Of a DNA stretch of 64,000 nt, positions 56,231 through 62,769 are shown one piece after another. Positions within the stretch are counted from its first letter, which is position 1. Every line of letters starts with the position of its first letter. The notes beneath the pieces were generated by a model. It made no database searches, was not told the DNA's origin, and saw only the letters and a list, made by a program, of their open reading frames with translations. Source of the stretch: Paracentrotus lividus (Eukaryota; Echinodermata; Echinoidea; Camarodonta; Echinidae); the NCBI GenBank assembly GCA_940671915.1, contig CALNVZ010003434.1, positions 44,358,155-44,422,154 on the forward strand, in the 5' to 3' direction. The position numbers and the translations under genes are program-made.

Positions 56231-57146
56231 GGGGGGGGGGGGGGGGGAATAACCATATTTTACATCCGTTGAATACTTAAATTTAAGCAAAATAAAAACA
56301 CAATAAGCAGTATGGTGTTATTGTCTGCGTTGCCATATGCAACTCAACACAACCTTAAAAGCAAACATCATAATTTGTGAGTGCGTAGCGGCCAAGGACG
56401 AACCAAAGCAGTGCCAAATCCTGTCTTTTTCTTTACGATTCTTCATGCAAAACTAATAGGTCTATTATAACACTCCCTGTCTAAGACTAGCCCTCAATAT
56501 GTACATCACAATACAGTGACTTGACAAGGTACAATAATACTGTGGAAACTCTTCATGACAAGGACTACTAGAAAACAAAACAAAATTATTTCATTTTGAC
56601 TTTATAAATAGCTTGTTTATATTAAATTTGTATAAAAAATATCAGATCTGTTTTATACATTGAGTTTGCAAGTCTGTATCTCATTTTGTCCATCTCTAGC
56701 TTTGAAGGCAAAGATACCTTTGGTCCATAATTTTTTGTTGTTGTCAAATTCAAACTATTATTTTTAAGGACAACTGCCAAGTTTTTTAACTTACCAATAT
56801 ACAAGAACGACTCTTTGATAAGAACATGATGTCATACAAAGAGATTAACAAGAAAGCAAATACAACTGATACTTCTTGATGTTTACAAGATTTGTCTACT
56901 GTTCCAGCATTAGATTTCCTTTTCATGTATTAGCTACATACATACATAGCTGTCATTGAGTTTGTGGAAAACAATTTAATAAGCCAATAATATCCTGGAC
57001 AGCTTTCACAAAAGAGATCTTAAGATGGATCAACACCTCTTTCAGCAAACTTCAGACACAATCTTCCTCGCTGTCAAACTGAAGTCAAGTTCTTGTTGTA
57101 ATTCCAATGGTGGATCATAAAGCCGGTTTAAACACAACCGAGGGCC
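22635..57146 (-). CDS. Large low-complexity protein with repeated PxWKxEL modules (phostensin/taperin-like?)
   Basis: Exons in transcript order: 57146-57060 (tentative), 55893-55141, 54596-54510, 51815-51662, 51220-51036, 49079-49019 continuing at 37993-37816, 37243-37041, 35159-35047, 33525-33287, 32103-31378, 28452-28266, 27702-27589 and 22651-22635. All have GT-AG ends, and phases agree everywhere except across the minisatellite. The protein of about 1000 residues starts very acidic, then has a basic patch (RRPKTKRSS), a Gly/Leu/Pro repeat, Lys/Pro linkers, and five or six modules: PAWLKELK, VPKWKQELMKKK, MPKWKREARERM, TPQWKKDLVEKR and MPTWKQELEKKN. Similar P-x-W-K-x-E-L modules occur in phostensin and taperin, which bind PP1 and actin. 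That link is inference; I see no clear RVxF site. The 11-kb fill at 38019-49019 is not part of the gene. Confidence 0.75.
23238..24227. mobile_element. 1-kb fold-back element with TA flanks
   Basis: The ends CACTATTCGTCATAAAGTTGG and its inverted partner CCACCTTTATGACGGACAGTG are flanked by TA (23236-23237 and 24228-24229). The inner arms also pair (GCTCTAGCAACAT with ATGTTGCTAGAGC; GGCCCC-rich segments near 23450 and 24000). No transposase remains. The reading frames inside are arm artefacts. Confidence 0.75.
24230..25357. other. Intron or 3' region, GT-rich degenerate repeats, no gene
   Basis: Between about 24361 and 24660 a loosely repeated purine-rich motif (AGGTG-AGTGAAGAT-GTGC-GT) recurs with poor periodicity. 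Nothing here looks like an exon of either gene. Confidence 0.4.
25358..25875. mobile_element. Mariner-like MITE
   Basis: The ends CAGTGTGCCCCAGATAAAAG and its inverted partner TTTTTCTGGGACGCACT continue into TAAACCCA-CTTTGAGAGCC arms. The interior contains a short antisense frame including LMNGLRKADLTQRM. A relative lies at 51330-51650 with frame MNGHRKSDLKQRM, suggesting shared ancestry from a coding element. The left flank is TA. Confidence 0.65.
26616..26922. mobile_element. Inverted-repeat element, GGCC-GAATTC family
   Basis: GAATTCACAAAAGCTGCCTA and AACTTTAAGCCTGG at the left are mirrored at the right by CTAGGCTTAAAGTTAGGCGG and CTTTTGAGAAT. The inner motif AAAGGGAATCAATCC is also mirrored. 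There is no coding content. Confidence 0.65.
27180..27290. repeat. Two-and-a-bit copies of a 36-bp tandem unit
   Basis: CTGCAGCCCAGAGAACCACT followed by ATGCCTCTCTCTCTCA is repeated twice and then begins again as CTGCAGTC. The unit lies in an intron of the minus-strand gene. Confidence 0.7.
27589..27702 (-). CDS. PxWKxEL gene exon: MPTWKQELEKKNARLAK
   Basis: Acceptor TTTCTGCAG, donor GTAATT; starts with two bases and ends with one base of split codons. It encodes VPTIDVPAGHKTG, then MPTWKQELEKKNARLAKHL. This is the most C-terminal tryptophan module and the one closest to a WH2-like or phostensin-like amphipathic helix. Confidence 0.8.
28266..28452 (-). CDS. PxWKxEL gene exon: TPQWKKDLVEKRK
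   Basis: Acceptor TATTCAG, donor GTAATT. It encodes PMRSPKDTTIETNSNNN, then TPQWKKDLVEKRKLFPKMPS and a Lys/Ser/Glu-rich tail ending RHTIAA. It starts in phase 0 and ends one base into a codon, matching the next exon. Confidence 0.8.
29330..29690. repeat. Three degenerate tandem copies of a ~135-145-bp intronic unit
   Basis: The series GGAAACT-AAAGA-ACCCAG, GC-GAAATGCAGAAGT and TTGTCCAA-GTGA-TG-AGCAGAA recurs at about 29345, 29480 and 29610. Copies diverge by indels. The array is intronic to the minus-strand gene and has no coding frame. Confidence 0.6.
30219..30302. repeat. Perfect 42-bp tandem duplication
   Basis: AGATAATTCAAGGTGTTGGA and the 22 following bases (to AAGCATACAATA) occur twice in immediate succession with no visible difference. 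This implies a recent event or an assembly error. Confidence 0.8.
30528..30620. mobile_element. About 90-bp inverted-ended repeat, copy 2
   Basis: TTAACCTGTTGGAGACGAGC at the left and GGCTCAGTCCCCAAAGGGTTAA at the right. It matches the copy at 19173-19264 over its whole length with a handful of substitutions. Confidence 0.55.
30910..31370 (-). repeat. About four degenerate copies of a unit bordering an exon donor, with GA microsatellite
   Basis: The motifs GACTTGTAAAGCAAGGT, GGGAGGAGAGA-TG-GCAAAGAGA and GGACCACGGTGCAAA recur at a spacing of about 110-150 bp from 30910 to 31370. The array ends exactly where the exon at 31378 begins. It includes (GA)n tracts at about 30927-30975. The final copy abuts the donor GTGAGT. 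Long antisense frames here reflect Leu/Ser-rich translation of GA repeats and are not genes. Confidence 0.65.
31378..32103 (-). CDS. PxWKxEL gene exon: long Lys/Glu-rich exon ending MPKWKREARERM
   Basis: Acceptor TGTTTGCAG, donor GTGAGT, 242 codons, phase 0 at both ends. It opens SMDSMLDEDNMDVSLEVTPE, then a TPE-rich stretch (EETPKITPEETPEV), an acidic run, and a Lys-rich body. The body repeats a short K-x-V-T-I/M-V motif (ERKVTMVTRN, EKKVTIVMKP, QKNVTIVTED). It closes with MPKWKREARERMQKRKM. The composition suggests intrinsic disorder. Confidence 0.85.
32813..33232. mobile_element. Fold-back MITE with palindromic TTAAATTAATTTAA centre
   Basis: GAATTCACAAAGATGGTTTC at the left is mirrored by GAAGCCACCTTTGTGAATAC at the right. 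Inner arms also pair (AATTACG-TTAATTT; GCGCGATTTTGTCACA with TGTGACAAAATCCCGC). The centre has two copies of TATTTAAATTAATTTAAATA. It is intronic. Confidence 0.75.
33287..33525 (-). CDS. PxWKxEL gene exon: Pro/Lys-rich linker
   Basis: Acceptor TTTTTTCAG, donor GTTTGT. It encodes NKPPLKAQVLPKSPSKSPAK, then KKPGFPKPEDNKSPAKPSQQ and a charged tail ending KKIKLSQ. It contains no tryptophan module. It starts with two bases of a split Ser codon and ends in phase 0. Confidence 0.75.
34200..34285. repeat. (GAAT)n microsatellite
   Basis: GAATGAATGAATGAATGAAT continues as imperfect GAAC/GAAT repeats. It is intronic. A partly duplicated neighbourhood (CACACAAACAGGATTAGAT, GAGGCAAACAATA) appears on both sides. 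Confidence 0.8.
35047..35159 (-). CDS. PxWKxEL gene exon: VPKWKQELMKKKK plus polyproline
   Basis: Acceptor CTAATAG, donor GTGAGT. It encodes SSSSSPKQEAESSTPN, then VPKWKQELMKKKKAPPPPPP. A basic tryptophan module followed directly by polyproline is reminiscent of actin-regulator domains (profilin- and SH3-binding). That is inference. A noisy partial copy lies in the gap fill at about 46104-46205. Confidence 0.85.
35300..35690 (+). mobile_element. tRNA-derived SINE with duplicated body
   Basis: A box TGGTCTAGTGGTTATGAC (about 35489) and B box GGGTTTGAATCCC (about 35532) are present. The non-tRNA body (TTTCATAGC-GTCTGGCTC to ACAAATGAATAA-TTACTTGTCT) is found twice, at about 35307-35402 and 35570-35670, on either side of the tRNA head. 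The head lacks proper stem pairing, so this is not a tRNA gene. A noisy copy is in the fill near 46360-46720. Confidence 0.65.
37041..37243 (-). CDS. PxWKxEL gene exon: PAWLKELK and TPSWMTSDKNKK
   Basis: Acceptor TTTTTTAG, donor GTTAGT. It starts PAWLKELKSKPKPESKESKS, continues PELKETKKREEDKLN, then KTPSWMTSDKNKKLPPIP. The donor splits a Pro codon completed by the next exon. This exon holds two tryptophan modules, one lacking the K-x-E-L continuation. A near-identical copy at 48070-48272 belongs to the gap fill. Confidence 0.85.
37374..37528. mobile_element. Small nested inverted-repeat element
   Basis: GTTGAGAACCAAAAGGGCGC pairs with GCGCCCTCCTGGTTCTCAGC. A second, outer pair is GAGAGCCAGAAGGACGTTC with TTCTGGTCCTAAACGGAAC. 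This gives two interleaved half-elements in 155 bp. It is repeated at about 48400-48555 in the fill. Confidence 0.55.
37816..37993 (-). CDS. PxWKxEL gene exon, 3' part, cut by assembly gap
   Basis: Donor GTACAG at the low end. It encodes TASKSEPTRTTPLSALKKTP, PPASKAPPTTATKPLLNKPK and PLAKPRPVSQVTPAKEPSQ. The sequence stops at the 25-N run. The missing 5' part is at 49019-49079 (NTPNKSFQKSIEESKV), following an acceptor ACTAG, in a noisier stretch. Confidence 0.8.
37994..38018. other. 25-N assembly gap
   Basis: Exactly 25 undetermined bases. A second run of the same length is at 50516-50540. Identical fixed-length gaps are the mark of gap-filling software that over-filled a gap from both sides. 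Confidence 0.95.
38019..44445. other. Assembly artefact: reverse-complement copy of 49.02-55.4 kb
   Basis: Read on the opposite strand this block reproduces the right flank in order: Glu-rich exon (38019-38260), FETFLAEL exon (38870-38932), TTGGTCTAA repeats (39050-39420), exon GIDP (41660-41811), exon EPRAQ (42257-42440), the minisatellite (42440-43880) and unique sequence to 44445. It differs mainly by single-base insertions and deletions, the error pattern of raw long reads. Reading frames here are copies and not genes. Confidence 0.85.
44340..44640. other. Fold-back turning point inside the gap fill
   Basis: Arms 44340-44445 and 44531-44640 are inverted copies (ATCTATTGAGGAATCTAAGG and its complement). 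They flank an 85-bp spacer that matches exon sequence at 37904-37990. This is where the fill changes from reverse-complement to forward orientation. A missed hairpin adapter in a single-molecule read would produce such a turn. Confidence 0.75.
44531..46008. other. Assembly artefact: second copy of 49.02-50.5 kb with shortened minisatellite
   Basis: Forward copy of the sequence that starts at 49018. It contains about eight minisatellite units, where the neighbouring copies have 14-15, and breaks off abruptly at about 46008. Confidence 0.8.
46009..46103. other. Unplaced 95-bp segment at a chimeric junction
   Basis: Between the broken minisatellite and the copy of 35.06 kb lies AT-rich sequence (GGTCAAAATATTTTATTTTT to TTTACGTATGAAC). 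I cannot find it elsewhere in the window. It is probably low-quality read sequence. Confidence 0.5.
46104..49019. other. Assembly artefact: direct copy of 35.06-37.99 kb
   Basis: Contains the same SINE, the same PAWLKELK exon and the same inverted-repeat element in the same order as the left contig. It has many one-base losses relative to it. It overlaps the left contig end and should be merged with it. Confidence 0.85.
49019..49079 (-). CDS. PxWKxEL gene exon, 5' part of the exon cut at 37993
   Basis: Encodes KHQRNTPNKSFQKSIEESKV after the acceptor ACAAACTAG. The three versions in the window (here, 44390-44445 inverted, and 44531-44590) differ by one or two bases right after the acceptor. 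The exact start phase cannot be read from this assembly. Confidence 0.6.
49570..51115 (-). repeat. Minisatellite of 110/111-bp units made of an exon end, its donor and intron start
   Basis: About 15 tandem units, interrupted by a 25-N gap. On the minus strand each unit reads GGAATAGGACTAGGTCCTAT ... CTAGGAGGATCCAAGTTAAAA and then GTAAGTAAAGGT-CTAGTAGA. The first part equals the end of the exon at 51036-51220; GTAAGT is its donor. Most units are 110 bp and hit a stop after the donor. A minority of 111 bp (carrying AGATCAGGTCCAAAGACAC) stay open and would encode LPGGIGLGPMVLPGLGAALG-type repeats. Inverted and truncated copies of the array are at 42440-43880 and 45120-46008. Confidence 0.9.
50516..50540. 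other. 25-N assembly gap
   Basis: Second fixed-length gap, placed within the minisatellite. It marks the junction between fill and right contig. The true number of minisatellite units is therefore unknown. Confidence 0.95.
51036..51220 (-). CDS. PxWKxEL gene exon: acidic/Pro segment and GGIGLGPMVLPGLG
   Basis: Acceptor TTTTCACAG, donor GTAAGT. It encodes [20 protein letters not shown], then PVKAPAPQPASKPGPKRPPG and GIGLGPMVLPGLGAALGGSK. It is the founder copy of the minisatellite downstream. It ends in phase 0, whereas the next recognisable exon appears to need another phase; read errors or an in-frame repeat unit could explain this. Confidence 0.8.
51330..51655. mobile_element. Mariner-like MITE, relative of 25358-25875
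   Basis: The right end GCTCTCAAAGTTGGGTTTAC and the interior (TTTGGTATCACTGGATATGAG, TCATCCATGACAGTACA) match the element at 25.4-25.9 kb. The left end is less clear. An inverted noisy copy is in the fill at about 41830-42150. Confidence 0.6.
51662..51815 (-). CDS. PxWKxEL gene exon: basic RRPKTKRSS segment
   Basis: Acceptor TCTTACAG, donor GTGAGG, 51 codons plus one base. It encodes GIDPKETLDVEAQKSRARLS, then RVGPLAQRRPKTKRSSAGDE and KSKWMFVDST. The Arg/Pro-Lys-rich core is loosely like capping-protein-interaction motifs (RPK-x-RRP), but the Leu-x-His lead is absent. I treat that as a weak hint only. Confidence 0.8.
51905..52100. repeat. Inverted repeat with coding-like arms in an intron
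   Basis: Arms at about 51908-51985 and 52023-52095 pair imperfectly (GAGGTTATGAGTGCTCCTGA against TCAGGACCACTTATAACCTC). Each arm read in its own direction gives a similar frame (FIHEVMSAPEKDLDTLDI and FFLEVISGPEEDLLILDV). This is explained by the inversion. Confidence 0.6.
54010..54420. repeat. TTGGTCTAAT-type degenerate short repeats
   Basis: The motif (A/T)TT-GTCTAAT-x-CCA or its complement recurs over a dozen times at irregular spacing of 15-30 bp. The outer ends (TTTGGTCTAAACCCAGTTTA and TAGACCAAGTGGATATAAAC) are inverted, so this may be an inverted-repeat element built of the motif. It is copied in reverse at 39020-39420. Confidence 0.6.
54510..54596 (-). CDS. PxWKxEL gene exon: VPDFETFLAEL
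   Basis: Acceptor TTGTTACAG, donor GTAAGA, 29 codons, phase 0 at both ends. It encodes SNASSISEKSSQKKKK, then EDVPDFETFLAEL. The hydrophobic helix PDFETFLAEL is the only clearly folded-looking element of the N-terminal half. Confidence 0.8.
55141..55893 (-). CDS. PxWKxEL gene exon: long acidic exon
   Basis: Acceptor ACTTTACAG, donor GTATGG, 251 codons, phase 0 at both ends. It encodes DEFVTKIRDTRLLDDYPDDL, SDASPAYNPWPLDDD, a Ser/Thr/Asp-rich part with an internal duplication (TELQSRHEDDGTLDGDS and TNSQSTREDDGTLNT), and a run of more than 20 Glu. It ends ETVDETDDHMTVTDGK. The first 35 residues look the most conserved-like. No start codon is required here because the acceptor is strong. Confidence 0.85.
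56200..56247. repeat. T30-G18 homopolymer block
   Basis: A run of 30 T is followed directly by 18 G. A similar block (T26-G12) is at 10002-10039 and a short one (T9-G9) near 8297. The true lengths are uncertain because such tracts sequence poorly. Confidence 0.8.
57060..57146 (-). CDS. Tentative upstream exon of the PxWKxEL gene
   Basis: After the acceptor TTGTTACAG the minus strand reads GPRLCLNRLYDPPLELQQEL, then DFSLTARKI. If a weak donor GTGTCT at 57059 is used, it joins in frame with DEFVTKIRDTRLL. Without it the frame stops 4 codons later. The amphipathic character supports coding. The poor donor and the absence of a visible start exon argue caution. Confidence 0.3.
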
Positions 57147-57149
57147 CTG

Positions 57150-59884
57150 TAACAATGGTACAATCAATCGCACAATGGCAACATTTGACCAATTAAAGAT
57201 TCTAGCATGCCCTTATTGATAGAATTGTCCTTTTTAAATGCCACTGATAGCTAACAGATGATAACCAAGTTGCAGATGTAAACAAGAAGACTGAAGACCA
57301 GCTTTCAATACACCAAGTATACTGTGTAATGTTGACGGCTTTGAATGAATTTCAGAAAGTTACACAGCTCAATGTGGAGTCTTGAATCTTGTTACAGACG
57401 AATGAAAGAGACACAGAGATCAAACAGTCTTCAATCTGGTTGCAGACACACAAAAGATACAGAGATCATGCAGAGATGCATGAGATAGGAAGTTTATTAA
57501 AGCTTTTCACTCAATCATCTGAGGGAGTCATTGATAGAAGGCTTTATATGGATTACAATAATACTGTAGGAAGTGAGATGGGTCTTTTATGTATTGATGT
57601 GTTTTTAGTTTCAGACAGCTTTCAAAACTAAATGTCATCAAGTGCTTCAACAACAGGGAGACAGTTATTTGTGAAAGAAAAAAAAAAAAACACCCAAGAA
57701 TGACATGAAAAATATGATGCCCTCCAATTATTTTTCCTACTTGATTAAATGTTTTTGTTTTGTTCTATTTTTGTTTTTGTTTTTTGCTTTTCCTTTTTGA
57801 GCTTGATTTTCTATTTCAGGAATTGCCTGATGATATCCGAAGTTATCTGAGAAAAAGTAGAAAATTCTTTTATCTTTCTTCCTTCTTCATGTACACCTAG
57901 ATATTCTTTTCCTCTCTGTTTCCTCCCCTGTTCCTGGATGCATCATAGTGTGTATGAGGGTGTATGCTTGTATTTGTGTACTGGGTTAATTACTATAATT
58001 GTTCTATTTACAACTGATTATATATTTATTTATTTTTATTTTTTTGTCGTTTATTTGTAATAGGGCCCTGTTTACAAGCAGTTCACTGCTTTTCATTCTT
58101 TTATTTAAATTGTAATATACTTTACTGATGGTTATTATAAAAATGAATGAAAAGAAGAAGAAAATTGAAAATTCTGAAAGAGCTCCTTGCGTCAGGAAAT
58201 ACTCTGAATGTGGGATACATTATTTAAAGTACCAGGGAACTCACATTTAACTGCTGGTATATACAGAGCAAAACACTTCTTTGGAATTGAATTATTTAAT
58301 TTCATCTGACTGATAGAGATGATTGAAAGTAAATTTCTTTATTACACAATAACTTATTTTGATGGCCTTGTGAGATTTCCGCGTACAAGCAGTATGCTTC
58401 ATTCGACAATCAATGGCTAGGCCTACTGCTATTCCAGTTACTAGAAGATAAACACTCAAATTTTCTATTTATTGGCTAGTGTATTTAGTTTTTCACTTTC
58501 TTTGTTTTAGGAAACAAGTTTCAACAATAAGGTTGGTTGATCCTTAAAACTGAAGAAACATACATGTATACAATGCATGTGTACATATGAACAGGGCTCA
58601 ATGGTCTATAGATACGAACACAGCTTAGAACTCATAAAAATACAAATGGCTAGTGTAGTAATTGCATGGAGACGACAAGCGAAATTCTCTAGGCTAGCCA
58701 CTCTCTCACTAAGTACTACGCACTACTCATTACATGCTTGAATTGGAAAAAGGGAATTGTACTTTAAATACAACCTTGTAGTTTATAGGATTACACAAGA
58801 ACTATTCAAGGGGCAAATGAAATGTTTAATCCTGACACTGTTGTGGAATATTTTCCTTTCTGTGTGGAAAACATAAAGTTTGTAGGCCTACACGTACATG
58901 TAGGATGGATTATTACAGCATACATGGTACATTTGTAATATGTCAGGCAATATAATATGTGTAGGCCTACATAAATGTATGATCCACAGTGAATTAGATG
59001 TCCTACTCTGCAAGCTAACCCAATGACAACTAAATTATCTCGTTCCTATCTCATACAGTAGTACAGGAAGCACAGTTCCGGCATACAATGGGTTAAGTCT
59101 GTGGATACTAAATAGAAATTAGGTTTGTTATCTGTTTACATGTAGTATACTGTTTTATTAAGCCTGACAATAAATTGTCCACTATGGAGCAATTACATTA
59201 ACCTCATTTAATGGATCTACTGAACTATATAGAAAAACTTCAATTCTGGATATCATTTAATACCATTTTAATTAGTACTACAATGTATGTATTCACCCAT
59301 CATCAAAAAAAATATCTAGATTAAAATCTGTCAGCAGGAAATTCACTTTCATACGTTTCAAGGTCCAGCCCTATTTCTGGATCTGTGTCACAGTATTTAC
59401 ATTGCAAGCCCACACTAAATCAATCTAAATCGATCTATGTACAATGATTCACTGCAACTCAGCATAAATGTTAATGTCTTTCAAACAATTATCAGCAAAA
59501 GCAACAGGTGGCTTGTAGTTTTATACAATCTGTAAAGAATTTCTGACATTACATGAGTGGAATAAATTTTGTATTTCATAATTTCATCATTCATAATGGT
59601 GATGATGATGTCATAATTTGCAAACCTCCATGACACTCTCTCGAGAGAGAGATGTAAGTTGAGTAATCGATTAAACAACAATATGCAACTGCATGCCTTG
59701 TGATATTAAATTAAATCTACAATGTTAACATCATATTGTCTTGGAGCATATACATGTATTGCTCCCCACAATGATGGTTGCATCTTCGTTTGTAGATCTC
59801 TACATGTATAAGTGAATAAAGGTTGTGCAATGACACAGATCTCAATGACTGACCATGGAAACCCAGCATGAGCTAGTGACTCTA
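57150..59884. other. No gene seen
   Basis: AT-rich sequence with scattered ACATGTA repeats. I see no exon-like segment with splice sites, no RNA gene and no clear transposon. It may contain 5' UTR or first introns of the minus-strand gene. Confidence 0.45.
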
Positions 59885-59885
59885 T

Positions 59886-60738
59886 AGGTGGATTCACACC
59901 TGCCCGATCTAGAAAAGTTCCCGTAATCTTTGATCGGGTATTTTTACCCCGATCACAAACTACGCGTAATTTTGCAAGTGTGAAACCAAACTACGCGTAA
60001 TATTCCTGAAGATAAATTCCCGTAAATTAGTAGGTACTTCGTCGAAACTACGCGTAGTTTCACCAAGGTCGTGGGAACTTTTGTAGTGTGAACGTAAATT
60101 ACGGGAACTTTCTATTCCCCCTTTCTTTTTCTTTTGTATTTCTTTGTTTTTCCTTCTTTCCCCGCTTTTCTTATGTATTTCCTTGTTTTTCCTTGTTTTT
60201 GCTCTTTCCTCATGTATTTCTTTGTTTTTCCTTCTTTCTTCTCTTTCCTTACGTATTTCTTTGTTTTCCTTCTTTCATCTCTTTCCTTATGTATTTCTTT
60301 GTTTTTCCTTCTTTCCCCGCTTTTCTAATGTATTTCTTTGTTTTTTCCTTCTTTCTTCTCTTTCCTTATGTATTTCTTTGTTTTTCCTTCTTTCCCCGCT
60401 TTTCTTATGTATTTCTTTGTTTTTTCCTTCTTTCTTCTCTTTCCTTATGTATTTCTTTGTTTTTCCTTCTTTCTTTTCGTTTCTTATGTATTTCTTTTTT
60501 TCCTTCCTTCCCCGCTTTTCTTATGTATTTCTTTGTTTTTCCTTCTTTCCCCGCTTTTCTTATGTATTTCTTTGTTTTTTCTATTTCTTCCCTTGTTCAT
60601 AACTTCGGGTATCTTTCCCGAAAAAGACGGTTCGGGCAGGTGTGAACATGCAAAACAAATTACGCGTAATTTGGTGATTGGAAAAGTTCCCGTAATTTAC
60701 GGGTATTTTTCTCGATCGGGCAGGTGTGAATCCACCTT
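59886..60738. mobile_element. Inverted-repeat element with ACGCGT boxes and an internal minisatellite
   Basis: The ends GGTGGATTCACACCTGCCCG and CGGGCAGGTGTGAATCCACC are perfect inverted copies. Sub-terminal parts carry several TACGCGTA boxes and GTTCCCGTAAT motifs on both sides. The centre (about 60115-60590) is a pyrimidine-rich tandem repeat of about 40-45 bp (TATTTCTTTGTTTTTCCTTC, then TTTCCCCGCTTTTCT). Its Phe-rich frames in all three phases are not genes. The element is unusually CpG-rich for this window. Confidence 0.8.
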
Positions 60739-60909
60739 ATGATTGTCTCCTAATCCTATTATTTCTTTCACTATTACCATCAAACTTCCTTCTCATCTCA
60801 TGTGGTGTGTAGTACAAAGAAGCAAAGGGAATGTCAGTCTATAAAATTTGCTCTCAACATTAAAACCTGCCCTAATCCTAACTCTTGATCGCAATTTACC
60901 AACCCTATT

Positions 60910-62384
60910 GGGTCATTCCACCCAAATCACCCCAAAATAATTAAAAATTAAATCGCACCATCTCAGAATTTGTTCATATTTGGTATATAGGGAATTTGAG
61001 GGGGCCCATGCAGAAATACCAATTTTTAGCGCAATCGGCTTTACGGTGTTCTTGCTAGGCCACACCCATTTTCACTGATTTGACCAAAAACAGGCGTGGT
61101 CGCCAACTTTTAACTGACCATAACTCTGCGACTGATAGGCCAAATTCCTTAAAATTGATTTCATTGGAAAGAGAATTAAATCAACTATCTAAAAAAGTCT
61201 TATTTTTTATATAGGGGCAATTTAACGAGTGATGACCTTTTGACCTTTGCTTTAAACTTGAATTTGACCTTGCGGATCACGTGACATTGAACCGAAATTT
61301 TGATATCTGAAGCCTCAACTTCATTTCTACATAACATAAACAAACTGGAGATGTATTATTTTTTGTTTATTTTCTAGACCCCCTTTAATAACTACAAAAA
61401 TTGTTATAACAGTCCCACACATATCTACCTGTGTTGTATCAATATACAGTGATTTTGCATACATACTGATGCAACACAAGTCTCTATAGATTCCCACTTG
61501 ATTATGGATAACTAAAACTTGTTTTAATGGGGTTACAATTAATATCAAGTTGATAACAATGATCAGGCATTATGGTAAGCCTACAAAACCAATGTCAATA
61601 CCTTCATAACTCAAGTAGATTTACAGTAAAACATCAGTACATGTACCTTACATCTTCATAATTTACAAAAATTTACCCAAATTTGACTAGTTGGATCTTG
61701 AGACAATATATTTATTTTAGGTAATTGGCACTGTTTTGCAGGCTTAAAATATATGTAAGTCCTGATCATTAAGTCTAATCACCTTCATATTGAGCTGTTC
61801 CTCCACTTAGAATAAGTTTTAGTAATCTATAATAATAGCATCTAGAGACTTGTTTTGTATCATTATGCATGCTTATTTGCTATATCTTGACACAACACAG
61901 GTACAAATGTGTGGGACTGTTATAACAATCTTTGTAGTTATTCAAGGGGGTCTAGAAAAAAAACAAAATGTAATACATCTCCATTTTTTTCATATTATGT
62001 AGAAATGATGTTTGGGCATCTGATATCAAAATTTTGGTTCAAGACCACATGATCCGCAAGGTCAAATTCTCATCACTCGTTATCACTTGTATAAAAAATA
62101 AGACATTTTTTAGATAGTTCATTTTATTCTCTTTCCAATGAAATCAATTTTAAGGAATTTGGCTAATCAGTTGCAGAGTTATGGTCAGTTAAAAATTGGC
62201 AGCCACGCCCATTTTCGGTCAAATCATTGAAAATGGGCATGGCCTAGCAAGAAAATCATACAGCCGATTGCGCTAAAAATTGGTATTTCTGCATGGGCCA
62301 CCTCAAATTCCCTATATACCAAATATGAACAAATTCTGAGATGGTGCGATTTAACCCATTGGGTGAATTGACATGGAATTACCC
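60910..62384. mobile_element. 1.5-kb fold-back element with arms of ~650 bp
   Basis: Left arm about 60910-61610 and right arm about 61715-62384 are inverted copies along their whole length. Examples are AAATCGCACCATCTCAGAAT with ATTCTGAGATGGTGCGATTT, and ACTACAAAAATTGTTATAAC with GTTATAACAATCTTTGTAGT. Only about 100 bp lies between the arms. The arms differ by a few percent by eye plus small indels. No transposase frame is present. Confidence 0.8.
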
Positions 62385-62769
62385 TATCCCTAAACCTAAT
62401 CCTGAACCTACATGTACATGTATAACATAAAACACTATTGCAAGCCCAACCCTAAATCTTTGCTGGAAAAAAAATCTTGTAGCAATTGTCAAAGCAATTG
62501 TCAAACCAAATGTGTACAGGTCACCTATACTTCTATGTAGACCTACAGAAAAGCAAGGGAAATGTATCACGATTAATGAAACCTTCAAGAAATGTTGAAA
62601 TGAATGCGAGCATTTGTTGCATGACCATGACAATGGTGAGAGTAAATACCTCAATTTCTAGGTCCAATAGTTAACAACAATATGGTTGGTTTATATTCCT
62701 TCATGTACATGTAGGGTGTTCTGAATTTCAAGTTCACTTTGAGTTTTTCCAACTCATAAGCTCAGTTTA

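Noticed and set aside
60088-60742. Four overlapping Phe-rich open frames of 64-185 codons that look like membrane proteins
   Set aside because: They are translations of a pyrimidine-rich tandem repeat inside an inverted-repeat element. All three phases are open for the same reason.
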